Shown here in pieces: positions 23,519 to 34,527 of a DNA stretch of 64,000 bases. Location of the stretch: contig CATIUR010000001.1 in assembly GCA_949592205.1 (NCBI GenBank), positions 18,057,501 through 18,121,500 of the forward strand, read 5' to 3'. Source of the stretch: Helichrysum umbraculigerum (lineage: Eukaryota > Streptophyta > Magnoliopsida > Asterales > Asteraceae). How positions within the stretch are numbered: the first letter of the stretch is position 1; every line of letters starts with the position of its first letter. The position numbers and the translations under genes were made by a program. The notes under the pieces were generated by a model that made no database searches, was not told the origin of the DNA, and saw only the letters and a program-made list of their open reading frames with translations.

Positions 23519-23647
23519 TCATGCTGCTGCTGTAGATGCGGTAGGTCCAGGAGAAGTCTCGTCTGATGAAGAGTCATCATGCTGATCGTTGGTGCCTTCA
23601 TTTGATGCATCATGGACGGCTTCTGCTTCTGGCGTACCGATTGTAAA
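23519..23647 (-). pseudogene. E5 last ORF, C-terminal end
   Basis: The minus-strand frame enters from the E4 junction and ends with a stop at 23519-23521. It is an acidic, Ser/Thr/Ala-rich tail (TIGTPEAEAVHDASNEG, SSSDETSPGP). It is the last ORF before the 3' LTR, where Athila-type elements keep an env-like or accessory ORF. No transmembrane segment is visible and I cannot name the protein. Bases 23643-23647 are the GTAAA duplication. Confidence 0.6.
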
Positions 23648-25383
23648 TGTAACACCCCCAAATTTAATGATTTGCGGAAGCACGATTTGGGTGTTACTAA
23701 TCAATATACAAAGCACAAAGAGATATAGCAAACGACTCTATATGCGTCGTTTTAACAAAATACATTAATATATTAAACGTTTACAACTTTTGAAGCTATA
23801 CATAGCTCGTGTTCGATTGAATGAGATTTCAATACATAAGTACTTGTACAAAATATACTAATGCAAGAAAATCTCTACTGTCTGCATGCTGACTCGAGCT
23901 ATAGTAATCCTGCTAGCAGCCAAAACCTACTGCTGGGTACCTGTGATACATGCTAAAATGGGTCAGCTAAAGCTGGTGAGCTCACAGGTTTGAAATCAAG
24001 TAATATAGTATGAACAGCAAGATTTAAATAATTGAATTGCATCCAGCAATTGATAATGTATATTGTGACAATCCTCCAATTAGGGTATTTACTTAACCTA
24101 ATTTCATGCATTACCTAGAGTAATTCCCTGATTAGTGAATTCAAAACAATTTATGTGTTAAGTTTTTGATAAACTTACTATGTGATACGTGATATATTTG
24201 ATAGTAGTTATATGTGTATATATATAATTACGTGCGAAATGAATATATCAAACTATATGAATTGAACACGATAATATTGGTGATACAAAATAATTAATAA
24301 TTCGAAAATTATTAATTACAACTATTATATAATTATATTATTGATATAATATAACAAATTATACGTTTTATAATAAACGTATTAATCGCGAATAATTAAG
24401 TTCCGAAATGAACTTCGAAAATACTTTTGAGTAATTTTTAGTTTAAAATTATTATATAAAAGTATTATAACGAAAAGAAAACGAAACATTTAGACGATTT
24501 TTGTTACGCGTATTACGAACAGAAACAATTTTAAAACGCGCCTAGAGGTTCCAAATAATAAAAGTATTATTTCGTAAGTTACTGTTTTAAAGTATAGAAC
24601 ATTACCTCAGAATATGATTTCCAAATTTAACTGAAATCTGGCACGCATTTTAACTATACAGTACTTTTACTGTGATTAATTTTAATGATACTTGTAACAA
24701 AGTATTTCACATTTCGATTTCATATTTCTAAATCGGAGATATAGAGAAACATAACGCGAAATTTTATTATAACTAAAGTACCACAAATTATACCCGTACA
24801 CGAAATTAACGGGCTAAAAACTACCAATATAGTATTAAACAAAATATCTGGGCGACAGATTTTTGTTCCCTCCATACCTCCCTTTGAAATTTTCATCTCC
24901 AATAATACACTTCTACCTACATTTTTGATCTTCAAAAGTTCACACACTTCACACATTTTTGCTCTGTGGTTTGTGGCGTTTGGAAGAACAGCAAAGGGAG
25001 TAGCAGCATAAACAACACCATAATCACCTCATCAATTTCATCTCTAAACTCACACTCAAAATCAATCAAAACAAAATGGTTTCTTGAAGCATTATCATCA
25101 TCATCGTTCGTCATTATCATCATCAACATCCGAAATCATCATCACCTTCATCCTAAACCATTGTGAGGAAATTTTATCCATTTTCTTCATTTTATTTCAT
25201 TTATATAATTTTCATAAATTATGACATATGTTGATGATTGTTGTTATAAAAGTGTTAAAACATGTTATACTAAGTTTATACAACATATTGGTGGTGTTTG
25301 ATCATCGTAAAAACGAAGCTAAAACCGAAATCATTATGTATATGTAATAACAGAGACGAACCAGAACCTGAAACCCAAGCCGA

Positions 25384-25446
25384 GACCGGCGGCTTCAGGC
25401 CTTGACCGGCGGCTAAAACCCAACCTGGAAGAGGCCGGCGGCTTCC
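25384..25446 (+). repeat. CCGGCGGCT words in solo LTR B
   Basis: Three copies of an ACCGGCGGCT-like word lie in 60 bases of AT-rich sequence. They match the CCGCCGG words of the E2 LTR once both are read in element sense. Confidence 0.7.
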
Positions 25447-26310
25447 CCCTTTTTAAACAGAAAACAGTTTTCGACTTTTATAACGCGGACAAAACTAATA
25501 AATGTTATACAAACCGAGACTTACTACTTGAATATTATTGCGACAACGAGACTTAGTACTTTATACGGACACGACTTTGAGACAAATTTATATCCACGAC
25601 ATAATTCTATATGGACACTTTGAACGCGACAAAACTAATACGATAATAAAACTATATATATATACAAACGGACAACTTATATATATATATTTAACGAGAA
25701 GTATAAATGGGACGATTTAACTTAGTAAATACCAACTATATAAATGGAAGATTTATATACATAATGACGACTTATATATTTTAATAAATACGAAACTTTT
25801 ACAAGTGTATTTATATAGATATATATATACGATAAACCAAAAACAAGTTATATTTTTACAACAGACGAGTTACGTTTTGAAAACCTAAACGACAACAAGG
25901 TTTTATTCGCGACTATTAACAAACGACTTATACATTCGATATAACAAAGTTATTTGATAACTAATATATTTATGTTTTTAAAACATAACCGACAACAACG
26001 ACAACTACATTTATGTACGTATATTTACGCGACAATTATAAATATACCTATGTACTTATGAACTTAATCAATGACGACAATTAATATATATATATTAGAA
26101 TATATATATTCAACTAATATGTATATAAATACATACCTAAACTTAACGATTATTCTAACACAAACGTCAACAACAACTAAAATGTTACAAACATTTTAAC
26201 TTAACAAATAATCCGTATACTTATACAAGTATTATTAATTGCGTCTAGGTATTTGATCGACGCTGTGGGATTATTTGCTAGCTGTGTATTTTGCTGAAGA
26301 TTGCAAAACC

Positions 26311-27420
26311 GTGAGTTCACAGCCCCTACCTTTTACATGTTTTAAATGCTTTTAAAATCAGGGGTGGAAAACATAGAACTATGTGCTATTACATGCTACT
26401 TGTTTTATATAATTGCTTGACATGCTTTTATATCAAACTGATTTATATAAATGCTTTATGCTTTATATTCAACTGTTAACTATATGAAACGTTTTCACAA
26501 CTTTTTGGGAATAAGACAACGAATCTTGGTACGATCCTAGGTTTACGTGAGGTAGTTGTAGTGCACATAAGTCCCAGTGCTTGCAACCTATAACCATTAG
26601 CTAGGTGACTCTAGCCACTGAGTATACAGATAGTACTATCGATTTGACAACCCTCCCAGGATATTACTCGTTGGTCATTCCAACCACATCGACGATAGTC
26701 GTAACGAGGAGTGCATACTTAAGATGTTACTGAGGCAACAACAAAACAACTAGTCGTGGTTTGGTTATAGTACTAGTGTCGTTACTTTAACTCTAAAGGT
26801 TTAGCTCACCTTGGAGGGATTATAGTCTATATTTCCTACACACTTAACTAAACAACTAAACAACAACTTGGTTTGGGAAGGGTATTCCTTGTGATGACTA
26901 ATAGGACAGGTGTTCCTTGAGAGACTATTTCTAGGAAACGTTTACCTTAAATGGTTAAACTTGGTTTCCCACAAAATAACTATTTATAGGAAATGTTTAC
27001 TTAAATGATAAACCAGTGTTTCCTGCAACTATGATTATTGGAATGTTTACTTTATTGTTAAACTTGTATTCCTGTTAACTATTTGTTGGAAAATGTTGCT
27101 TGACTGCTAAACCTGATTTTCCTTAACTATTGAAATGGATATGTTTACTTATTTGATAAACCTGTATATCCTGCGACTACTTGTTAGGAAATGTTTATGA
27201 TTAAACTTGTGTTTCCTACACATTTATATTGTAGTAAGAATGACATTCTTACTAACTATATGAAAAGTTTTCTTTAATTAGAATACTTGTGTTTCCTACT
27301 TACATATAAATATTATGTTTGTGTACATGAATGATTTATACAAAACTGATTTACTATAATCACAACTAAACCTGTGAATTCACTCAACATTCAATGTTGA
27401 CAGTTTACTATGTTTTTCAG
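26311..27420 (+). other. Solo LTR B candidate intron (splice-site-like pair)
   Basis: GTGAGT at 26311-26316 is followed by TCACAGCCCC, as in the other LTRs. TGTTTTTCAG ends at 27420 before GG. The pair spans about 1.1 kb and encloses the hairpin array. Splicing is not shown. Confidence 0.4.
26934..27252 (+). repeat. Tandem hairpins with co-varying arms in solo LTR B
   Basis: Six units about 48 bases apart have outer arms GGAAAC/GTTTCC (26934-26969), GGAAA/TTTCC (26989-27023), GGAAT/ATTCC (27040-27072), GGAAAAT/ATTTTCC (27088-27122), GGATAT/ATATCC (27137-27171) and GGAAA/TTTCC (27187-27216). Most share an inner GTTTA/TAAAC stem. A seventh dyad, GTAAGAAT/ATTCTTAC, follows at 27234-27252. The arms change together. 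Confidence 0.88.
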
Positions 27421-28532
27421 GGAATTAGGACTCAGGTACTCCTGCATGCATAAAGGACGTAGGCAACCTGACTATTTATGATGCCACTTTTGGGACACAT
27501 GGATTTCCTTTGTATTATCAATTTCATTGGTTATACTTATGAAATCCCTCTTTTATAAATATGTATTTTCAAATACTTAAGTTGTCTTTGACAACCCTAA
27601 CTTATGTACGACTTTATAAGTCGTATCTTTTGTAATAACTGTAAACTTATGGCATCTTAAATATATATGTATGTTCTGTATGATCATATACTCTGATACA
27701 ATGAATGCACTATCGAATCTGTCCGCCCTCAATGCTCAACTATTATTAAAATGCTTCCGCTAATTAACTAAAAGCTTCCGCTAAACTATTAATAAACACG
27801 ATTACCGATTTGGGGGTGTGACATATATGTATACAGCCATGAGCACATAGTTGAGCTTAACTCGAGGGTCAGGATCACAGCCTGAACGTTTTTTCCTCCA
27901 CGAGTTCCTAATCAACACTCGTCTTCCCAAATATTAGTACGTCCGTTTACCCGGTTAGTGCTTGCTAACCCAAACGAGAAGGGTCAATCCTATATGGTAC
28001 CATATACTAATATTCACGCTACAACGTACTAACAAACTATGCTGACGGAGGACTTTGAATTGATTAGTTGTGTATAACTCATGTAGTATAAGTAAAAGTT
28101 GTACTCGCGTTCACATGTTAAAAAAAGCAATGTATCACACCCCTGAGTAAAACAATAAAAAGAGGGGCTATGAGACTCACCTGAGCTTGAAGAGTTTATC
28201 TAAATAAACTTTGATTGATTAGCCGAGTATCGATGTCCGAAGACTTGTAACCTGAGGGTATCCACGACACGGGATGGTTATAAACGTGAGTCGGTATCTC
28301 AAAGGACTACCTTTGTAGTTGTTACACAACTATATATGTCCAAATTACTACGATTGGGTTGATTATTTGATTTGTGTTTTGAAAACTTGTACTCGCGTTT
28401 TGAAAACTTGTACTTTGATTTATCCATTTTTGCGTATTAATCGTATCGTATTCGGTTTGGTTATTGAAAAGTGATTTTTAAACACTTAGAATGTTTTTGG
28501 CTTCTGTTTTTGGCTTCTGTTTTTGGGTTTCT

Positions 28533-28830
28533 GCGACACTAAATGCGACATAACCCTTGTGTCAAATGATATGCAACTTAATGCAACACTAAATGCGACA
28601 CAACCCTTGTGTCACATGATTATGCGACACAACATGCGACACAACCCTTGTGTCACATGATATGCAACTTAATGCGACACAACCCTTGTGTCACATGATT
28701 ATGCGACACAACATGCGACACAACCCTTGTGTCACATGATATGCAACTTAATGCGACACTAAATGCGACACAACCCCTGTGTCACATGATTATGCGACAC
28801 AACATGCGACACAAGCCTTGTGTCTCATAG
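28533..28830. repeat. GCGACACAA array in the E4 3' LTR
   Basis: About seven units carry a GACACAACCCTTGTGTCAC core, with alternating ATGATATGCAACTTA and ATGATTATGCGACAC spacers. The 5' LTR copy (48394-48720) has about eight units. Confidence 0.88.
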
Positions 28831-29756
28831 ATGAACACCAACCCAGAACCCAGCGGCTGTCGCGATTTTTTAACCCAAAACCCAAATCTAACTCATTTTT
28901 AGGCTGTAACATCGTGTTTTCTTCCTTTATTTGGTCATAACTAAGTTGTGTACACAATCTAACATTAAAATATAACACCAAAATTAGTAAATTTAAGTTT
29001 TTAAAAATTTTCTTACAATTGCAAATCGGAGCTAGAGGAGGCCGAAAATGATAATGATGCGTTTGTAAATCTTGTTCCTTGCTTAATGGTGATTCCGAAA
29101 AATATAACTTTTGGTGTCGGTTATGCTAGATCCGAAAATTTGGTGGTGATGGGTTTGAGAGTGTTTAATGGTGTGTGTGTGTGTTTTTGTTGAAATGAAA
29201 ATGAAAGTAAGAGGGAAGGAGAGGTGGGGTGTAGGTGAAAGCCTCACCTTTCAGTCCCTGCTCCGTGCTCCGCGCGGTGCTCGTTTACCCGATCGTTTAA
29301 GCGTTAAATATTTATTTTACGCGTTAAAATGTACGTTTTAAAATAAGAAAAATTACTCGATGTTTTGGTTGAGGTATTTCATCAAATACTTTATATTTGA
29401 GTTATAATAATTATAACTTAACTTTGTTTCGAGTGTTTGCGCGTTTAATATTTTAACCGCGTAGTTTCAGTTTGTACGATATGATTTAATTAGGAAATAT
29501 TATCAGAATAATATTTTGAATTTATTTGCATTATTAAATAACCTTATATTATTTAATAAGATTGTTCACCAACGTCCGTATTAATTGAATCGAAATACAC
29601 TCAATTTTGAAACGCGTACGATTTAATCAAATCGTATAATTGTATATATTCAACAATATATATATTGATACATTAATTAGCCTAATCACAGAACCAATTA
29701 CATGTATTACATAGAATTATGCACTAATTACTAGTCCTAATTTGGCGGGTGTTACA

Positions 29757-29790
29757 TTCTCCCCTGTTAGAAGAATTTCGTCCCGAAATT
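29757..29790 (-). other. E4 polypurine tract and adjoining dyad
   Basis: The plus strand TTCTCCCCTG at 29757-29766 is the PPT complement beside the 3' LTR. The dyad AATTTCGTCCCGAAATT follows. The same pair occurs in E2, E6 and E7. Confidence 0.8.
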
Positions 29791-30482
29791 TAGCTCGAGG
29801 TCGCTTTTGGAGTAGAATCGGTGAATAGTTGAGGATATTTGAGTCGCATTTGGTCTTCCCGTTCCCAAGTGAATTCCGGACCACGCCGCGAGTTCCACCT
29901 GACCTTAACGATGGGAATACGACTTTGTTTTAGTTGTTTGACCTCACGGTCCATGATTTCAGCGGGTTCCTCAACAAAATGAAGTTTGTCATCGACGCGA
30001 ATCTCGTCAAGTGGTATGAGAAGTGTACCATCGGACAGGCATTTCTTTAAGTTAGAAATGTGAAAGGTAGGGCGCACGCTGCTTAGTTCGGATGGCAGCT
30101 GCAACCGATATGCCACGGGGCCAATCCTTTCAAGGATCTCAAAAGGCCCAATGTATCTGGGATTTAACTTCCCGCGTTTACCGAATCGGATTACGCCTTT
30201 CCAAGGCGATACTTTCAAGAGCACTCGATCCCCAACCTGGAACTCGAGTGGTTTGCGTCTCACGTCAGCGTAACTTTTCTGACGATCACGTGCGGCTTTG
30301 AGTCTGTTTTGGATTTCAACAATTTTCTTGGTGGTTGCGTGTATGAGTTCAGGACCAGTGAGTTGGCTATCTCCCACTTCGGTCCAACAAATTGGCGATC
30401 GGCACTTACGACCGTACAGTGCCTCAAAGGGTGCAGCCTTAATGCTGGCGTGATAGCTGTTATTGTAAGAGAATTCACACAA
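29790..30482 (-). pseudogene. E4 integrase C-terminus with chromodomain
   Basis: A 230-codon open stretch begins with the end of the integrase core (CEFSYNNSYHASI, ALYGRKCRSP). It continues through the GPF/Y-type module (NPRYIGPFEILERIGPVAY) and ends in a chromodomain-like segment. That segment has EIMDREVKQLKQSRIPIVKV, then W-rich FTWEREDQM and YPQLF. In chromoviruses this domain guides integration towards heterochromatin, which fits the nested context. The apparent methionine start is not real, because it continues the upstream integrase frame. Its stop is the normal pol end, 30 bases before the PPT. Confidence 0.9.
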
Positions 30483-30565
30483 CGGTAGGTGTCTTTCCCA
30501 GTTTGTACCGAAATCAACTACGCAGGCTCGTACATATCTTCCAGTGTTTGGATGGTTCGTTCATT

Positions 30566-30856
30566 TTAGCCATCGGTTTGAGGATGGTACGCAGTACTCA
30601 TATCGAGACGAGTACCCAATGCTTTTTGAAGTGATTGCCAAAAGTGAGAGGTGAAGCGGGCATCTCTATCGGAGATAATCGAAGTAGGAACACCATGTCG
30701 GGAAACAATTTCCTTGATGTAGATTTGTGCGAGGCATTCCATTTTATCAGTTTCTTTGATTACCAGGAAATGAGCGGATTTTGTGAGACGATCGACGATC
30801 ACCCAAATGGTATCGCAACCGCTCGACGACTTGGGTAGTTTGGTTATGAAATCCAT
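30566..30856 (-). pseudogene. E4 integrase catalytic core fragment
   Basis: The first catalytic aspartate is in the MDFITKLPKSSSG block and the second in IISDRDARFTS. The frame ends in a stop right after AYHPQTDG at 30566-30568, where relatives continue with QSERTIQTLE, the segment holding the catalytic glutamate. A premature stop and local damage between 30566 and 30482 therefore separate the core from the C-terminus. Confidence 0.88.
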
Positions 30857-30922
30857 GGCAATTTGTTCCCATTTCCATTCAGGGATGTCGGGCTGTTGAA
30901 GTAAACCAGAAGGTTTTTGGTG

Positions 30923-31207
30923 TTAGGTTTTGACTTTCGAGCAAGTAAGACACTTGCTGACGTAAAGGGCGATCTCAGCTTTCATATTCGGCCACCAATA
31001 AAACTCTTTGATGCCGTGATACATCTTATCGGATCCCGGATGGATAGAATATTTGGACTTGTGAGCTTCATACATCACCAAGTCTCGCAGGTTCCCGAAA
31101 TTAGACAACCAGATTCGGTTCGAGAGGTACCTAACGCCATTAGGTTTGACTTCGAATTGCTTATCTATGCCCCGCAAGGCTTCGTTTTTGACGTTTTCAG
31201 GTTTCAA
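30923..31207 (-). pseudogene. E4 integrase zinc-binding domain
   Basis: The HHCC domain is visible: HKSKYSIHPGSDKMYHGIK supplies the histidines and CLTCSKVK the cysteines. Upstream is the PNGVRYLSNRIWLSN linker. The frame stops at 30923, one lesion before the core, so it cannot be translated with its neighbours. Confidence 0.85.
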
Positions 31208-31216
31208 AGCTTTGAG

Positions 31217-31460
31217 TTAAGTTAAGTGGATCTGAACGGTGAGATCATTATGAATGGTCATACTGAGGGCTCGGACTCGAAGAGGTTTTGTTCGTTCTTT
31301 TCGACTGAGGGCATCGGCAACAACGTTTGCTTTACCTGGATGATATTTGATTTCGCAGTCATAATCAGTAAGCAATTCGACCCATCTACGTTGTCGCATA
31401 TTGAGATCTTTCTGGTCGAAAATATGCTGGAGACTTTTATGATCAGTAAAAATAGTACAC
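31217..31460 (-). pseudogene. E4 RNase H end and connection
   Basis: This contains the RNase H aspartate block CTIFTDHKSLQHIF and the following DYDCEIKYHPGKANVVADAL motif. A one-base insertion near 31462 shifts it relative to RT. The frame stops at 31217. Confidence 0.82.
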
Positions 31461-32600
31461 CTTGGTACCGTACAAGTAGTGTCTCCAGATTTTGAGTGCA
31501 AACACTACAGCTCCCAGTTCAAGATCATGGGTTGTATAATTCTTTTCGTGTATTCTCAGCTGTCGGGAGGCGTAAGCGATAACTTTGTTCCGTTGCATTA
31601 GTACGCAACCGAGACCTTGGTGAGAAGCGTCACAGTATACCACGAAGTCATCGATGCCTTCGGGTAATGATAGTATTGGTGAACTGCAAAGTTTTTGTTT
31701 GAGCAGTTGAAAAGCTGACTCCTGTACATCAGTCCAGTTGAACTTCTGTTCTTTTTGAGTCAGGGCAGTGAGGGGTTTGGCAATTTTTGAAAAATTCTCA
31801 ATGAACCTTCTGTAGTATCCGGCGAGTCCCAAGAATTGTCGTACTTCAGTAGGTGAGGTAGGTGATTGCCAGCACTTGATGGCTTCAATCTTTGATGGAT
31901 CGACATGAATTCCCTGATTGTCAATAACGTGTCCAAGGAATTGTACAGTTTTTATCCAGAACTCACACTTAGAGAATTTGGCGTAAAGCTCCTCGTGTCT
32001 AAGTAGTTCTAGGATGGCTTTGAGGTGTTGCTCATGTTCTTGTTCGTTGCGCGAATAGATGAGAATGTCATAGATAAAGACGATAACAAACTTGTCGAGA
32101 TAAGGTTTGCACACCCGATTCATAAGGTCCATGAATACAGCCGGTGCGTTGGTTAGACCAAAGGGCATCACTTGGAATTCGTAGTGCCCGTATCGAGTTC
32201 TGAAAGCGGTTTTTGAAATATCGGTGTCGCGTACCCGTAATTGATGATAACCTGATCGCAGATCGATCTTCGAGTAAAAACTGGAACCCGGAAGTTGGTC
32301 AAATAGATCATCAATACGAGGAAGTGGATATCGGTTTTTGACGGTTAGCTTGTTCAATTCTCGATAGTCGATACACATTCTGAATGAACCGTCCTTCTTT
32401 TTCACAAATAAGACCGGAGCTCCCCAAGGCGATGAACTCGGTCTGATGAATCCTCTATCTAGGAGTTCCTGTAGTTGGGTGGACAGCTCCTGAAGTTCGG
32501 AAGGGGCTAAGCGGTATGGTGCACGGGCCAATGGTGCAGCACCCGGCATAAGATCGATTGAGAACTCAACCTGTCTAGGTGGAGGTAGACCAGGTAGTTC
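31443..32600 (-). pseudogene. E4 reverse transcriptase and RNase H N-part, active site altered
   Basis: A 368-codon open frame holds Ty3/gypsy RT: KKKDGSFRMCIDYRELNKL, SKIDLRSGYHQLRV and RTRYGHYEFQVMPFGL, then thumb and early RNase H (YCDASHQGLGCVLMQ, LELGAVVFALK). The polymerase motif reads FIYDIL instead of FIDDIL at about 32062-32079. This is a GAT-to-TAT change in the first catalytic aspartate, which should abolish polymerisation. The ATG at 32549 lies inside the PR-RT linker; a one-base deletion near 32605 and an insertion near 31462 flank this segment. Confidence 0.92.
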
Positions 32601-32716
32601 TTCCGGAAGACTTCGGGAAAATCCCTAACGATTGGCACATCTTCAAGTCGTTTCTCCTCCGACTTCTTCTCCGTGATGTGCGCGAGGATTGCCGGATAAC
32701 CTTTTCTCAGAAACTT

Positions 32717-33178
32717 TCAGGTTTTTAAACAAGAGATGATATTTAGTCTCGTCCCACCGGTCTCCCCCTGTATGATCAAGGTTCTACCGGCGGTGAGAGG
32801 GATACGGACAATCTTATCATAGCAGACGATTTCGGCTCGGTGTTTGGACAACCAGTCCATTCCAACGATGACGTCGAAACTTCCAATTTCAACGGGCACA
32901 AGATCGATGGAAAACGTTTCATCAGCTAGGTTTAAAGTGCAATTAGGTAGCACACTATTGGTTTCTATAAGTTTCCCATTTGCTAGCTCTACAGTGTACT
33001 TAACATCTAAGGCAACAGGAGTAATGTCAAGTAGTGGGCAAAACTCATCAGAGATAAAGCTTCTATCAGCACCAGTATCGAATAGAACAGAAGCAGTTAA
33101 GTTGTTGAGGAGGAACATACCCGAGACCACATTCGGGTCTTGACGGGCGTCCCCTGAGTTGATTACGAAGGCTCTACT
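32717..33178 (-). pseudogene. E4 aspartic protease
   Basis: In the same frame as gag, past the TGA at 33179, lie the linker and retropepsin with catalytic LFDTGADRSFIS, YTVELANGKLIETN and DVIVGMDWLSKHRAE. A TGA at 32717-32719 ends it where E1 has arginine in KTRKYLRKG. Both stops look like arginine codons changed to TGA. Confidence 0.88.
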
Positions 33179-34243
33179 TCAGGTGTTGTTGTTGTTGCTG
33201 TTGCGGTTGTTGTTGTTGTTGCCCTGGTTCTTCAGTTTTGGGCACGTGTACCTGAAGTGCCCGGGGTTCCCACATTCAAAGCAGACCTTGGGTGGCCTAG
33301 TGTTGTTGTTGGAATTGTTGTTGGCAGGTGATCGGAAATCTTTGGTGAGGTGGCCATACCTCTTGCAATTGTTGCGAAGGGGACCACAGGAACCTTCATG
33401 GTGGCGGTTGCACTTGGAACAATAGGGTTTGCTCCCAGTGTAGCCCCGCTTGGTTTCGGTGGTGGTGTTGTAGACTTTGATGGTGTCGGGTTTCTTGTTT
33501 TGGTGATTAGGGTGGTTGTTGTGGTGGTCGGACCACTTTCGTTTGTTGTTGTGGGAGGACGAAGTGGGTGGTTCTGAGCCCTCGCTCATAGTCATAAGGT
33601 CATGGGCTAATCGAATGGCACCGTCAATAGTGGTTTGGTTTGAGGAGGCGACGTTCCCCCGGACAGGTTCCGGAAGGCCAAGGATGTACTTCCTGATTTT
33701 ATCGGGTTCCGTGCTCACCATAGCTGGGCGGAGGGCAGCGAGTTGCTGGAACCTGGTGGTATAACCATCGATATCACCACCCTGAACCTTTAGGTTCCAG
33801 AACTCCTCGTCCAGCTTTTGGAGCTTGTCGATCGAACAATACTTGGCGGTGAGTTTTGCTTTCAAGTCCTCCCAAGAGAGTTGGTAGGCAGTGTCCGCAC
33901 CCACTGATTGGGAATATGAGTTCCACCAAGAGTGGGCATCATCTTTGAGGGAGCAGGTGGCGAAATTAACCTTGTCGTCCTCCGTGCATTTGCTGATGCG
34001 GAAAACGGTCTCCATCTTTTCGAACCATCTGATTAGTCCGGTGGCTCCCTCAGTACCCTTGAAGCTTGAGGGTTTGCAGCTCTGGAAATCCTTGTAGGAA
34101 CAAGGCTTGGCGGCGTTGGTTTCAGCGGTATCGCTGGTTCTTCCGGAGTTTTGTGGAGAATTCCGAGCTATGGCTTCAACCACAGCCTGGGAAATAAGAG
34201 AGGCGAGTTGAGCATCGGAGTATGTCCTCGATTTTGGCGGCAT
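33179..34243 (-). pseudogene. E4 gag
   Basis: The start is the ATG at 34243 (MPPKSRTYSDAQLASL). The capsid region carries PCSYKDFQSCKPSSFKG, GLIRWFEKMETVFRI, AHSWWNSYSQSVG and LSWEDLKAKLTAKYC. Downstream are CSKCNRHHEGSC, a knuckle whose last cysteine has become phenylalanine (CKRYGHLTKDF), and an intact knuckle CFECGNPGHFRYTC. An Asn-rich linker encoded by a CAA/AAC run follows, then the TGA at 33179-33181. Gag alone would be 354 residues and might still be made, but no protease or pol would follow. Confidence 0.92.
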
Positions 34244-34527
34244 TTTTCTTCAATAAAAGAAATGAAGATGCGTGAGATTCTATAAAAGAATAATGTTTCT
34301 TACAGATGTTCACGTTATATAAAAGCAATAATACATAACATTCACACGAGGATGGGAATCAATCTAGATTGAATCAACGAGAGCATTCGATAGATAATAC
34401 AAGTTCATAGGTTTTGTCCGTAGACATATTACAAAAGATGTCAGGGATTGATATATCCGACCGAATTACAAGAGTAGTGTTGAGATAGTCACTAGATTAC
34501 AAGATAGACTAGAAGGTAAGGACTACA

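Larger units (their letters stand above)
24064..27823 (+). repeat. Solo LTR B in the E4 3' LTR
   Basis: A 3760-bp block with ends TGTGACAATCC and GGGGGTGTGACA is flanked by TATAT on both sides (24059-24063 and 27824-27828). Excising it restores the sequence seen in the E4 5' LTR. It has no PBS, PPT or coding sequence, so it is a solo LTR. Plus orientation is inferred from the GGGGGTGTGACA 3' end preceded by CTTCCGC words, as in the other LTR 3' ends. It contains CCGGCGG words (25384-25446), a splice-like pair (26311-27420) and a tandem hairpin array (26934-27252). It is unusually long for a single LTR; hidden older insertions are possible. Confidence 0.88.
23648..29756 (-). repeat. E4 3' LTR, interrupted by solo LTR B
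   Basis: Parts 23648-24063 and 27829-29756 align with 35347-36378 and 48288-49645 of the 5' LTR. It carries a GCGACACAA array of about seven units (28533-28830) and a candidate intron from 28180 (CTCAG-GTGAGT) to 23941 (ATCACAG-GTACCC), about 480 bases without solo LTR B. A stem-palindrome block lies at 27953-28006. A short tract present at 36333-36378 in the 5' LTR is missing here near 28410. Confidence 0.92.

Noticed and set aside
23403..23661. Small plus- and minus-strand ORFs around the E5/E4 junction
   Set aside because: Only the minus frame ending at 23519 continues across the removed insertions. The others are shadows.
33159..33577. Plus-strand Leu/Val-rich ORFs opposite E4 gag
   Set aside because: They are antisense shadows of the Asn-rich and knuckle-coding parts of gag.
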